Assembly: GCA_947623175.1 (NCBI GenBank)
Contig: CANQGK010000012.1
Location: forward strand, 1-64,000
Reading direction: 5' to 3'
Source: an uncultured Clostridia bacterium
GTDB taxonomy: Bacteria; Bacillota; Clostridia; Oscillospirales; Acutalibacteraceae
Length of the DNA stretch: 64,000 nucleotides
Positions 43,393 to 51,934 of the stretch are shown one piece after another. The stretch's first letter is position 1, and each line of letters starts with the position of its first letter. The translations under genes and the position numbers were made by a program. The notes under the pieces were generated by a model that worked only from the letters and a program-made list of their open reading frames with translations, searched no databases and was not told the origin of the DNA.

Positions 43393-43410
43393 CTGATTGC
43401 ATTGCTATAT
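43393..43410. repeat. Solo end of the MITE-like element
   Basis: CTGATTGCATTGCTATAT is identical to the right terminal repeat of the element at 23573-23851. No matching left end is nearby. It lies just upstream of the yfhO start. Confidence 0.65.
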
Positions 43411-43552
43411 CCTTAAAAATTCAAAAGACGCTTCCTTTAAAAAAGCTGACATTAAAGTATTTTATCATAAAAAGCGATTCTTTGCAACTATTATTTGTTT
43501 CGCGGGAGTTTGAGAGGATTTTTGAGTTAAAGGGCGCGTTATGTAAAAAGAA

Positions 43553-43582
43553 CCGCCGCACGGCAAAAAACGCTGCGCGGCG
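43553..43582 (-). terminator. Second hairpin downstream of khpA
   Basis: CCGCCGC and GCGGCGG arms flank a ~16-nt loop, followed on the minus strand by TTCTTTTT. Confidence 0.55.
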
Positions 43583-43608
43583 GGCAAAAAAGCTTTAAAA
43601 AAACACAA

Positions 43609-43635
43609 AACAGGCTGACCTTTAAGCCGCCTGTT
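43609..43635 (-). terminator. Terminator after khpA
   Basis: On the minus strand, AACAGGC pairs with GCCTGTT, followed by TTGTGTTTTTTT. Confidence 0.75.
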
Positions 43636-43642
43636 TGCATTC

Positions 43643-43879
43643 TCAGTCTATTTCAACCGCAATATTTTGCTCTTTGCGTGTAGCGGCGGCGCGCATGATA
43701 ACGCGTATGGCATTGGCAATTCTGCCCTGTCTTCCGATTACGCGGCCCATATCGCTCTCCGCAACATGCAAATGGTAAATGCTTACGCCCTCCTCGTTGG
43801 GGTCATCGATCGTAACGTTTACCTCTTCCGGCTTTTCAACCAATCCGCCGGCAAGTGATATAAGAAGCTCTTTCATCAA
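43643..43879 (-). CDS. khpA: KH-domain RNA-binding protein KhpA
   Basis: The 78-residue protein has a single KH domain with GRVIGRQGRIANAIRVIMRA containing the GxxG loop. With KhpB it binds many RNAs and affects cell-wall growth in Firmicutes. It follows rpsP by 15 nt and is the last gene of the operon. Confidence 0.95.
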   Translation of the reverse strand: MMKELLISLAGGLVEKPEEVNVTIDDPNEEGVSIYHLHVAESDMGRVIGRQGRIANAIRVIMRAAATRKEQNIAVEID

Positions 43880-43894
43880 ATAATCCTTTCGAAA

Positions 43895-44137
43895 TTAAAG
43901 TACACCGTTTTTCTTGAGTAAGGCCTTTACGGTATCTGTAGGCTGGGCTCCGTTGGAGATCCATTTTTTAGCCTTTTCGCCGTCGATATTAACAGCGGCG
44001 GGATCCTTGGTGGGATCATAGGTTCCGATTTCTTCGATAAATCTTCCGTCGCGCGGATATCTCGAATCGGCTACAACTACACGGTAGAAAGGATTTTTCT
44101 TGGCGCCCATACGGCGAAGTCTGATTTTAACCGCCAT
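43895..44137 (-). CDS. rpsP: 30S ribosomal protein S16
   Basis: 80 residues, [20 protein letters not shown] and [10 protein letters not shown] are diagnostic. It assembles early in the 30S subunit. It lies between ffh and khpA. Confidence 0.97.
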   Translation of the reverse strand: MAVKIRLRRMGAKKNPFYRVVVADSRYPRDGRFIEEIGTYDPTKDPAAVNIDGEKAKKWISNGAQPTDTVKALLKKNGVL

Positions 44138-44182
44138 TCCGATACACCTCCGTTTTTTAAAAATTATTTAAAGGCAAATAGC

Positions 44183-45538
44183 CTAAAAACCGAAATTGCC
44201 CGGCCCTCCGGGGAAACCGCCCATGCCGCGCAGCATTTTGCGCTTGGCGGATTTTGAATTCATTTGCTTGAACATTTTTTTCATCTGGTCGTATTGCTTC
44301 AAAAGCCGGTTTACGTCCTCGACCTTGACTCCGGCGCCGGCGGCGATACGCCTCTTGCGCGACGCGTTGAGTATATCCGGGTGAGATTTTTCCTTTTTGG
44401 TCATCGACTTTATGATAGCTTCTACCCGCAGCATCTGACGGTCGTCTATATCGACGTCGCGAAGCTGACGGTCCATACCCGGAAGCATGGAAAGAATGTT
44501 TTTAAGCGAACCCATCTTTTTTATCTGAGCGAACTGCTCCAAAAGATCGTTCATGTCAAATTTGTTCTCTTCAAGGCGCTTTGCGGCTTCTTCCGCCTTT
44601 TTTTCGTCGATCTCGGACTCTACCTTTTCTATAAGCGAGAGCACGTCGCCCATGCCGAGTATTCGCGACGCCATGCGGTCGGGGTGGAACTCGTCGAGCT
44701 CGTCCAGCTTCTCTCCGACGCCCGTAAACATAATAGGCTTGCCGGTGACCGCCTTTACCGAAAGCGCCGCGCCGCCGCGGGTATCGCCGTCTAATTTTGT
44801 CAAAATAACGCCGTCGATTTCGAGAATATCGTTAAAAGCCTTGGCAATGTTTACGGCGTCCTGACCTACCATCGAGTCGATAACCAGCAAAATATCGTTT
44901 ACCTCGACCGTTTCGGTAATGCGCTTCAATTCGTCCATAAGCTCGGTATCTATATGAAGTCTGCCGGCGGTGTCGAGAATAAGATAGTCATGACCGTAAT
45001 CTCTGGCGTACGCCACGGCTTTTTTGGCGATGATCTCGGGCTTTTCGGTACCCAATTCGAAAACGGGCGCGCCCACCGCGGCGCCGACTACCTTTAGCTG
45101 CTCGATAGCGGCGGGTCGGTAAATATCGCATGCGGCAAGCAAAGGTCTGTGCCCCTGCGCCTTGAGATACTTTGCAAGCTTTGCCGAGTGGGTGGTTTTA
45201 CCCGAGCCTTGAAGTCCGCACATCATAATTACGGTGGGAATACGGTTCGCCGTCTTGAGCCGCGCCTGCTCGCTGCCCATTAAGGCGGTAAGCTCTTCCT
45301 TAACGATTTTTATTACCGTTTGGGGAGCGGTGAGGCTCTCCATAACGTTGGCGCCTATGCATTTTTCGGTAACCGTGTTGGTGAAATCCTTGGCTACCTT
45401 GTAATTTACGTCCGCTTCAAGCAGTGCCAAACGCACCTCGCGCATGGCGGATTTGACGTCGGACTCGGTAATTCTTCCTCTTGAACGCAGGCGCTTAAAT
45501 ACGCCGGCAAGCTTATCCGATAAATTTTCGAGCGCCAA
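44183..45538 (-). CDS. ffh: Signal recognition particle protein Ffh
   Basis: The 451-residue GTPase binds SRP RNA (31622-31765) and targets nascent membrane proteins. It has the N domain, G domain with GLQGSGKTT, DTAGRL, TKLDGDTRGG, and a methionine-rich M domain with SRKRRIAAGAG and a GMGGFPGGPGNFGF tail. It follows ylxM by 11 nt. Confidence 0.97.
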   Translation of the reverse strand: MALENLSDKLAGVFKRLRSRGRITESDVKSAMREVRLALLEADVNYKVAKDFTNTVTEKCIGANVMESLTAPQTVIKIVKEELTALMGSEQARLKTANRIPTVIMMCGLQGSGKTTHSAKLAKYLKAQGHRPLLAACDIYRPAAIEQLKVVGAAVGAPVFELGTEKPEIIAKKAVAYARDYGHDYLILDTAGRLHIDTELMDELKRITETVEVNDILLVIDSMVGQDAVNIAKAFNDILEIDGVILTKLDGDTRGGAALSVKAVTGKPIMFTGVGEKLDELDEFHPDRMASRILGMGDVLSLIEKVESEIDEKKAEEAAKRLEENKFDMNDLLEQFAQIKKMGSLKNILSMLPGMDRQLRDVDIDDRQMLRVEAIIKSMTKKEKSHPDILNASRKRRIAAGAGVKVEDVNRLLKQYDQMKKMFKQMNSKSAKRKMLRGMGGFPGGPGNFGF

Positions 45539-45549
45539 AGAATCACTCC

Positions 45550-45858
45550 TTACAGGTTATCTATAATATCTAAAATTTCCTCGATCTTGCCGTCGCCGCC
45601 GCCTTTGCGTATTTCGGCGCTTAATTTTTTAAGCTTTTCGAAGCTTTCGCAATAGCGGCACTTTTTTTCAAAGCTTAAAAGCTGAAGCTCGGCGCGCTTA
45701 ATGAGGTCGTTTACACCCTGGCGGGTAACCTTCTCGTTTTCGGCGATTTCGGAAAGGGATAAATCGTCGTTATAATAATGCTCGGTAATGCGCTTTTGCT
45801 TTTCGCTTAAAAACTCACCGTAAACGTCGAGCAAAGCGGAAATGTGCAAATCTTTCAC
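45550..45858 (-). CDS. ylxM: YlxM/UPF0122 helix-turn-helix protein
   Basis: At 102 residues from a GTG at 45856-45858, chosen because GAGGTG lies 6 nt upstream and the longer frame would run into the -10. The HTH is LSLSEIAENEKVTRQGVNDL. It is an accessory of the SRP pathway, usually directly before ffh, as here. Confidence 0.92.
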   Translation of the reverse strand: MKDLHISALLDVYGEFLSEKQKRITEHYYNDDLSLSEIAENEKVTRQGVNDLIKRAELQLLSFEKKCRYCESFEKLKKLSAEIRKGGGDGKIEEILDIIDNL

Positions 45859-45882
45859 GTCAAGCACCTCACAGCAATGGCT

Positions 45883-45911
45883 ATAATACCACAAATTTTC
45901 GCGCCTGTCAA
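45883..45911 (-). promoter_or_regulatory. Promoter of ylxM-ffh-rpsP-khpA
   Basis: Minus strand: TTGACA (45906-45911), 17 nt, TATTAT (45883-45888). The gap 45859-46169 holds this, the rpsO promoter and the rpsO leader. Confidence 0.8.
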
Positions 45912-45997
45912 GTTTTTTTCTTTACATGCGGCAAATAATTTAAAATTACTTTAAAATTACATTAAAATTACATACGGTAAATAGTTTAAAATTTTTC

Positions 45998-46026
45998 TTT
46001 ACATTTTAATAAAAGTGTGCTAAAAT
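45998..46026 (+). promoter_or_regulatory. rpsO-pnp promoter
   Basis: TTTACA (45998-46003), 17 nt, TAAAAT (46021-46026), with TGTGC just before the -10 (extended). Confidence 0.75.
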
Positions 46027-46034
46027 ATTTTAGT

Positions 46035-46169
46035 CGTCAAGTACGTCGGCGCGGCGATATTAAAAATTTCGTCGGTCACCGTTTACTATGCCGCGGGCGT
46101 CCGCCCCAAAGGGGAACCACCTAAGGCCCGCCGCTTGGTTTGCGGAAAAAACTAAAAGAGGTGAAAAAC
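46035..46169 (+). promoter_or_regulatory. rpsO 5' leader, possible S15 autoregulatory RNA
   Basis: About 135 nt of untranslated, GC-rich RNA with CCCCAAAGGGG, and AACCA paired with TGGTT around AAGGCCCGCCGC. S15 leaders are often autoregulatory. No exact motif match was established. Confidence 0.3.
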
Positions 46170-46433
46170 ATGACAAAAGAGACAAAACAGCAGATAATGG
46201 CGGAGTATGCTACTCACGAGGGCGATACCGGATCTCCCGAGGTTCAGATTGCGGTTCTCACAACCAGAATCAACGAGCTCAACGCTCATCTTAAGGCTCA
46301 TCCGAAGGATAAGCATTCTTACCGCGGCCTTCTCAAAATGGTAGGTCACAGAAGAAACCTTTTGGCTTATTTGCAGAGGGTTGATATTGAAAGATACCGT
46401 ACCCTTATAAAGCGGCTTGGTATCCGTAAGTAA
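46170..46433 (+). CDS. rpsO: 30S ribosomal protein S15
   Basis: 87 residues from the ATG at 46170 (AGAGGTG upstream). [16 protein letters not shown] and [17 protein letters not shown] are diagnostic. Binds 16S rRNA in the platform. It is followed by pnp with a long hairpin between, as in many bacteria. Confidence 0.97.
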   Translation: MTKETKQQIMAEYATHEGDTGSPEVQIAVLTTRINELNAHLKAHPKDKHSYRGLLKMVGHRRNLLAYLQRVDIERYRTLIKRLGIRK

Positions 46434-46444
46434 TACGCATTCGG

Positions 46445-46468
46445 GGCAGATCGTTTTTTCGGTCTGCC
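46445..46468 (+). terminator. Hairpin after rpsO (terminator or attenuator)
   Basis: GGCAGATCG and CGGTCTGCC around T6. Weak T-run; may be partly read through into pnp. Confidence 0.5.
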
Positions 46469-46485
46469 TTGTTGTCATTAAAAAT

Positions 46486-46571
46486 AAGAGATTTTTGTTG
46501 TTAGCGATAAATCGGGTATCTTAATTTTTAATATTTAGGGTGTCGGATTTATTGCTAAACGAAAATCTCTT
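46486..46571 (+). promoter_or_regulatory. Long hairpin in the rpsO-pnp intergenic region
   Basis: The arms 46486-46513 and 46545-46571 are complementary over about 27 bp (AAGAGATTTTTG... with ...GAAAATCTCTT), with G.U pairs and one bulge. It lies just before the pnp ribosome-binding site, the position of the RNase III-cut, PNPase-autoregulated stem in E. coli. Confidence 0.7.
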
Positions 46572-46598
46572 AAATAAATATAAAAAAGGAGATTTAAA

Positions 46599-48782
46599 AT
46601 GTTTGAAAACTACAAAGTTTACGAAACCGAGCTTGCCGGCAGACCGTTAAAGCTCGAAACAGGTATGATGGCACAGCTTGCAAATGCGGCCGTTATGGCG
46701 TCCTACGGCGATACGAGGGTCCTTTGTACCGTTACCGCTTCCGCAAAACCGCGCGAGGGCGTGGATTTCTTCCCGCTTTCGGTGGATTACGAGGAAAAAA
46801 TGTATTCCGTCGGCCGTATTCCCGGCTCTTTCACAAGAAGAGAGGGTAAGGCAAGCGAAAAGGCGATACTCGCTTCCCGCTGTATCGACCGCCCGATCCG
46901 CCCCCTGTTCCCCAAGGACATGCGCAACGATTGCTCGGTGGTAGCCACCGTTATGTCGGTAGATCCCGATTGCTCCCCCGAGGTTGCGGCGGCTATCGGC
47001 GTTTCCTGCGCCATCGCCATTTCGGATATCCCCTGGGACGGCCCCATTTCCAGCGTGAACGTAGGCTTGGTCGACGGAGAGATAGTTATCAACCCCAACC
47101 TCGAGCAGAGGGCAAAGACCGACCTTAATCTTACCGTTTCCTCCACCGAGGATCTCGTCGCTATGATCGAGGCGGGCGCAAACGAGATCGACGACGATCT
47201 CATGTTCGACTGCATTATGGCGGGTCACGAGGCAAATAAGGAGATCGTTAAGTTTATAAAGGGCATCGTAGCCGAAATAGGCAAGCCGAAGTTCGAGTTT
47301 GAGTCCAACGATCCGGATCCCGAAATATTCAAAGAAATGGAAGACCTTTGTATCGAGGACGTTAAAAAAGCGCTCGATACCGACGATAAGCTCGTTCGCG
47401 ACGCGGCGTTATTGCCCATAAGCAACGCTCTTCACGAGAAATACGACGCTATGTTTGAGGGCAACGAGGGCAAAATAGACGAAATTTTGTACCTTATCCA
47501 GAAGCATGTCGTAAGAAGCTGGCTCAAGGACGAAAAGAAGCGCGTCGACGGCAGAGGCATAGACGAAATACGCCCGCTTGACGCCAAGGTCGATTTACTG
47601 CCCCGCGTTCACGGTTCGGGCATGTTCACCCGCGGTCAGACACAGGTGCTTTCGGTAGCGACTTTAGCTCCCATAAGCGACGCTCAGAAGCTTGACGGAC
47701 TTGACGAAGAGGTTTCAAAGCGTTACATTCACCATTACAACTTCCCCTCCTTCTCGGTAGGCGAAACCAAGCCCTCGAGAGGCCCCGGCAGACGCGAAAT
47801 AGGTCACGGCGCTTTGGCGGAAAAGGCTTTGGTACCGGTTATTCCGAGCGTTGACGAATTTCCTTATGCCATCCGCGTGGTATCCGAGGTGCTTTCTTCC
47901 AACGGTTCTACGTCACAGGGCTCGATATGCGGCTCAACGCTTGCGCTTATGGCTGCCGGCGTTCCGATAAAGGCTCCGGTTGCGGGTATTTCCTGCGGAC
48001 TTATTACCGGCGACGAGGGCGTTTACGGTGACTTTATGACAATGGTGGATATTCAGGGGCTCGAGGACTTCTACGGAGACATGGACTTTAAGGTAGCGGG
48101 CACTCACAAGGGTATCACCGCCATTCAGATGGACTTAAAGGTTCACGGACTTACCCCCGCCATCATTAAAGAAGCTTTTGCCAAAACCCATAAGGCGAGA
48201 ATTTACATCCTGGACGAGGTTATGCTCAAGTGCATCCCCGAGTATCGCCCCGAATTGTCCAAATACGCCCCCAAAATGCTTACAACCGTTATCAATCCGG
48301 ATAAAATCGGCGACGTTATCGGCAAGCAGGGCAAGGTTATTCAGTCTATCCAGGAGCAGTGCGAGTGCTCTATCAATATCGAAGAGGACGGTCACGTTTA
48401 CGTTTCCGCTATCGATATCGATAAAGCCAAGCAGGCAATCGACATAGTCGAGCTTATCGCAAACGATCCCGAGATCGGCGCGATTTACAGCGGTAAAGTT
48501 ACAAGGCTAATGACCTTCGGCGCTTTTGTCGAAATAGCTCCCGGCAAGGAAGGACTCGTTCATATTTCCAAGCTTGACGTTAAGCGCGTCGACAAGGTAG
48601 AGGACGTAGTAAACGTAGGCGATCAGGTGCTCGTAAAGGTTACCGAAATCGACGACCAGGGAAGAATCAACCTCTCGCGCAGAGACGCTTTGGTTGAGGT
48701 AAACGGCGCCGTGGTTGAGGACGACGGCGGAAATGACGATCACAGATCTCAAAGAAACCGCAAGGGCTTCAAAAAGCGCTGA
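46599..48782 (+). CDS. pnp: Polyribonucleotide nucleotidyltransferase (PNPase)
   Basis: The 727-residue 3'-5' phosphorolytic exoribonuclease acts in mRNA decay as a trimer. Two RNase PH domains (~10-220 and ~310-540) flank a helical linker. KH (INPDKIGDVIGKQGKVIQSI) and S1 (GAIYSGKVTRLMTFGAFVEI) domains follow. AAAGGAG lies before the ATG. Confidence 0.97.
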   Translation: MFENYKVYETELAGRPLKLETGMMAQLANAAVMASYGDTRVLCTVTASAKPREGVDFFPLSVDYEEKMYSVGRIPGSFTRREGKASEKAILASRCIDRPIRPLFPKDMRNDCSVVATVMSVDPDCSPEVAAAIGVSCAIAISDIPWDGPISSVNVGLVDGEIVINPNLEQRAKTDLNLTVSSTEDLVAMIEAGANEIDDDLMFDCIMAGHEANKEIVKFIKGIVAEIGKPKFEFESNDPDPEIFKEMEDLCIEDVKKALDTDDKLVRDAALLPISNALHEKYDAMFEGNEGKIDEILYLIQKHVVRSWLKDEKKRVDGRGIDEIRPLDAKVDLLPRVHGSGMFTRGQTQVLSVATLAPISDAQKLDGLDEEVSKRYIHHYNFPSFSVGETKPSRGPGRREIGHGALAEKALVPVIPSVDEFPYAIRVVSEVLSSNGSTSQGSICGSTLALMAAGVPIKAPVAGISCGLITGDEGVYGDFMTMVDIQGLEDFYGDMDFKVAGTHKGITAIQMDLKVHGLTPAIIKEAFAKTHKARIYILDEVMLKCIPEYRPELSKYAPKMLTTVINPDKIGDVIGKQGKVIQSIQEQCECSINIEEDGHVYVSAIDIDKAKQAIDIVELIANDPEIGAIYSGKVTRLMTFGAFVEIAPGKEGLVHISKLDVKRVDKVEDVVNVGDQVLVKVTEIDDQGRINLSRRDALVEVNGAVVEDDGGNDDHRSQRNRKGFKKR

Positions 48783-48806
48783 TAACAGGTAAAATAAAGG
48801 TAAAAC

Positions 48807-48841
48807 AAAACGGCTGTCTCGAAAACAGAGACAGCCGTTTT
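48807..48841. terminator. Bidirectional terminator after pnp
   Basis: AAAACGGCTGTCTC (48807-48820) pairs with GAGACAGCCGTTTT (48828-48841). Confidence 0.85.
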
Positions 48842-48858
48842 AACATGGCAAAATCAAA

Positions 48859-49923
48859 TTATTCCAATATATATACTTCCATATCCTTCACTCCGAAGGA
48901 TATGCATTCGCTTTTGGACGCCATAAAGAGGTCTATACCTTTCGGGTAGCGCTTTACAAAACCGCCGGTGTCCGCCGCTACGGCATAGCCGTAAATGATT
49001 TTGCCGTTCGGCGATTTTATATAAAGCTTTGTGCCGTAGGGGATAACCTCGGGATTTACGGCGATATAGCCGGGCTTGGGGGATACGCCGGTAGCGCATT
49101 TACGGCCCGTGTAGGTGTAAGCCGTAGCCCGAAGGGTCATTTTGGATTTATAGCTTACGGGATTGCCCTCCTCGTCAAGCTCTATCGCCTTTGACGGCTC
49201 AAGCGCCGAAACGGATTTTACGTCCTTGCTCGTTTTGAAAACCTTTGTGCCTATCACCTTTTTTTCGTTGACGGGCTCGAGGAGAACCTCGGCGGAAAGG
49301 ACGTTCTTTTCGACCGAAACACCGTTTACGAGCTTTTCGGTATATTTGATTTCCTTTAAGCCGTCGACGCCTTGGGTAAGCGAGGTGACGCCCTTGGACA
49401 TGCTTTTAGAATATTCCGTTTCGGTAGAGTAGGGAATAGCCTCCGTGGTTACGCCGTTAACGTAGGTTATATCGGTGAAATCAACGTAAACGGTATCGGT
49501 GATTTCGCTGTCGGGATCGGGATATACAAAATCGTACTCGTCAAGCGTAAAGCCCGCCTGCGCTATAGCGTCGCTCACCGTGCCGCCCGTAAAATCGATT
49601 TTATGGATCTCGCTGCCGCGGGTAATATATACCGGATAGCTGTAGGCTATTTCGATGGAAGCCGTTCTGCCCGAGATGTCGGAATTTTCGATTTTATAGC
49701 TGTTCGATTTAAGCTTGAGATTTGAAAGAACAGTAGTTACGTTACTGTTTAAGGTGCGGACGGTATAAATTCTTTCACCGTCAAATATTTTTACGGTGTA
49801 AATGGAAGAGCTTAGTAAAGTAACTGCCGCGACGGTTACGGCTGTCATTACGGCAAGACAGCCGACGCGCATTTGTTTACAGGATAAAATCCTCAACAAA
49901 TGATACTTTAGTTTTTCTAACAT
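48859..49923 (-). CDS. YabE-like wall protein: DUF348, G5 and 3D domains
   Basis: The 354-residue protein has an N-terminal membrane span (~20-42), DUF348 ubiquitin-like repeats (~42-150), a G5 domain (~165-245) and a C-terminal 3D domain (~262-354) with the three conserved aspartates (AADTGG, GIDLFM) of a double-psi barrel lytic enzyme fold. Such proteins resemble resuscitation-promoting YabE/Sps types and remodel peptidoglycan outside the cell. It has its own strong promoter. Confidence 0.9.
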   Translation of the reverse strand: MLEKLKYHLLRILSCKQMRVGCLAVMTAVTVAAVTLLSSSIYTVKIFDGERIYTVRTLNSNVTTVLSNLKLKSNSYKIENSDISGRTASIEIAYSYPVYITRGSEIHKIDFTGGTVSDAIAQAGFTLDEYDFVYPDPDSEITDTVYVDFTDITYVNGVTTEAIPYSTETEYSKSMSKGVTSLTQGVDGLKEIKYTEKLVNGVSVEKNVLSAEVLLEPVNEKKVIGTKVFKTSKDVKSVSALEPSKAIELDEEGNPVSYKSKMTLRATAYTYTGRKCATGVSPKPGYIAVNPEVIPYGTKLYIKSPNGKIIYGYAVAADTGGFVKRYPKGIDLFMASKSECISFGVKDMEVYILE

Positions 49924-49965
49924 CCAATAACTCCTTTTGTTTGAAAAGATTTACAAACTTCAGTC

Positions 49966-49994
49966 ATTATAACCGAGGTTTTCCACTATGTCAA
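49966..49994 (-). promoter_or_regulatory. Promoter of the 3D/G5 protein
   Basis: Minus strand: TTGACA (49989-49994), 17 nt, TATAAT (49966-49971). The rest of the gap to 50420 shows only AT-rich DNA, the next gene's likely promoter near 50235-50275 and a CCGAAAT/ATTTCGG inverted pair (about 50293-50336). Confidence 0.8.
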
Positions 49995-50420
49995 ACATAA
50001 AAAAACGTAAAGTTTTAGGACATTTGCACAAAAAAATTCAAAAAACAAAAAGTTACAAAGCTGTAATCTTTTCAAGAGAGGCGAAAAATTCCCATTAAAT
50101 GACATTTAGATTGTGCAACATCACAAATTTCGCTTCGCAAAGTTGATTAAATCGTTAAAAACTCGGGATTTTAACTAAAGATAGTGTATTTTTCCGATAA
50201 AAAACAAATTGTATACTAAATATTGTTGCGGGAATTTGTTAAATTTCTTTACTTTTATTATGCGATGTGGTATATTATATTATAAGTGAATTTCCGAAAT
50301 AAATTCCAAGTAATAGCTTTTTATATGAATTTCGGTATAAGCGGCATCGGTCTGTTTATATAAATCAATTCTGCGGCGGGGGTTTGAGCTTCGGCGCGGA
50401 GTAAAAACGGAGGAAGTCAA

Positions 50421-51806
50421 ATGAAAATGGTTTACAACGTAGAAGACAAGCCGCGGTTCGGTCAGGTTATTGTCTTCGCAATCCAACAGCTGCTTGCCAT
50501 TATGGCGGCTACGTTAGTCGTTCCGGTAATTATCAACGGCAACGCGCAACTTACCGGCGACGATGCGATGAGCACCGCGGCGGCGCTTTTCGGCGCGGGT
50601 GTAGGCACGCTCGTTTATTTGCTTTTCACTAAGTTCAGAAGTCCGGTATTTTTAGGCTCGTCTTTCGCATTTTTGGGATCTATGACCGCCGCCTTTGCGG
50701 GCGCCGCCACCGTTTCGGTGGGTTATCTCGGACTTTTGATAGGCGCGATATTCGCGGGCCTCGTTTACGTGGTAATCGCCGTTATTATCAAATTGGTGGG
50801 CGTGGGTTGGTTAAATAAGCTTATGCCGGTAGTGGTTATCGGACCGACGGTTGCGATTATCGGTCTTTCGCTGGCGGGCAACGCCGTAGGCGATCTGCAA
50901 TCCCCCAACATCGAGGGCGGCTCGCCGCTTGTCGCCGTGCTTTGCGGTATCGTAACCTTGATCGTCGTAACCCTTTGCTCGACTTACGGTAAAAAGACCG
51001 CCAAGCTCATTCCTTTTATTATAGGTATATTGGCAGGCTACGTATTTGCGGGTATACTTACCGCGATCGGAAACATAGCGGATATCGACGCTCTCAAAAT
51101 CACGGATTTCAGTAGTCTTAAGGGCCTTGTAGCCGGCGGCGTCACCGTCAACACCTTCTTCACCTTCCCGAAATTCACCTTCTTAACCGCTTTCGGCGGA
51201 TTTAAGGGAATATCCGCTTCCTATGTAGGCACGGTTGCCGTAGCGTACATTCCCGTGGCGTTCGTCGTATTTGCGGAGCATATCGCCGACCATAAGAATA
51301 TTTCCTCGATTATCGAGAGAGATTTGCTCGAGGATCCCGGACTTTCGCGCACCCTGCTCGGCGACGGCGTAGGCTCCATGGTAGGCGCATTTTTCGGCGG
51401 CTGTCCGAATACCACCTACGGCGAATCGATAGCATGCGTTGCGATTACGCGAAACGCTTCGGTGGTTACAATAGTTGCGGCGGCAATAGGAGCCATTTTA
51501 ATATCCTTCCTGTCTCCGTTTGTGGCTTTTGTAAATTCGATCCCGTCATGCGTTATGGGCGGCGTTTGTATGGCGCTTTACGGCTTTATCGCGGTAAGCG
51601 GACTTAAAATGGTACAAAAGGTAGACCTCAACGAAAACAAAAACCTTTTTGTAGTATCCACGATCCTTATCGCCGGCATAGGCGGCTTGGCGCTCACCTT
51701 CGGTAAAATCACCCTCACCTCAATCGCCACCGCCCTCATACTCGGCATAATCGTAAATCTTATCCTTTCCAAGAAAAACCCAGAAACCCCGGCAGAAAAA
51801 GAGTAA
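50421..51806 (+). CDS. uraA: Uracil/xanthine permease, NCS2 family
   Basis: The 461-residue protein has about 12-14 spans. Family signatures are FAIQQLLAIMAATLVVPVII, PVFLGSSFAFLGSM and the NTTYGESIACVAITRNAS stretch with the conserved substrate-site Glu. It imports uracil or a related base by proton symport; a xanthine or hypoxanthine transporter is possible. GGAGG precedes the ATG. No pyr or xpt gene or known riboswitch motif is next to it. Confidence 0.88.
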   Translation: MKMVYNVEDKPRFGQVIVFAIQQLLAIMAATLVVPVIINGNAQLTGDDAMSTAAALFGAGVGTLVYLLFTKFRSPVFLGSSFAFLGSMTAAFAGAATVSVGYLGLLIGAIFAGLVYVVIAVIIKLVGVGWLNKLMPVVVIGPTVAIIGLSLAGNAVGDLQSPNIEGGSPLVAVLCGIVTLIVVTLCSTYGKKTAKLIPFIIGILAGYVFAGILTAIGNIADIDALKITDFSSLKGLVAGGVTVNTFFTFPKFTFLTAFGGFKGISASYVGTVAVAYIPVAFVVFAEHIADHKNISSIIERDLLEDPGLSRTLLGDGVGSMVGAFFGGCPNTTYGESIACVAITRNASVVTIVAAAIGAILISFLSPFVAFVNSIPSCVMGGVCMALYGFIAVSGLKMVQKVDLNENKNLFVVSTILIAGIGGLALTFGKITLTSIATALILGIIVNLILSKKNPETPAEKE

Positions 51807-51849
51807 GTATAATAACGATTTATAAGCATACATATATATAATAGATAAA

Positions 51850-51879
51850 CCTACAGCCGAGCTTACGCTCGGCTGTAGG
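51850..51879. terminator. Terminator after uraA
   Basis: CCTACAGCCGAGC (51850-51862) pairs with GCTCGGCTGTAGG (51867-51879). Confidence 0.8.
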
Positions 51880-51934
51880 TTTAGGTAATAAATTTTCAAT
51901 AATAAAGTTTCTCTGCCATTAAGGGCAGACGGTT

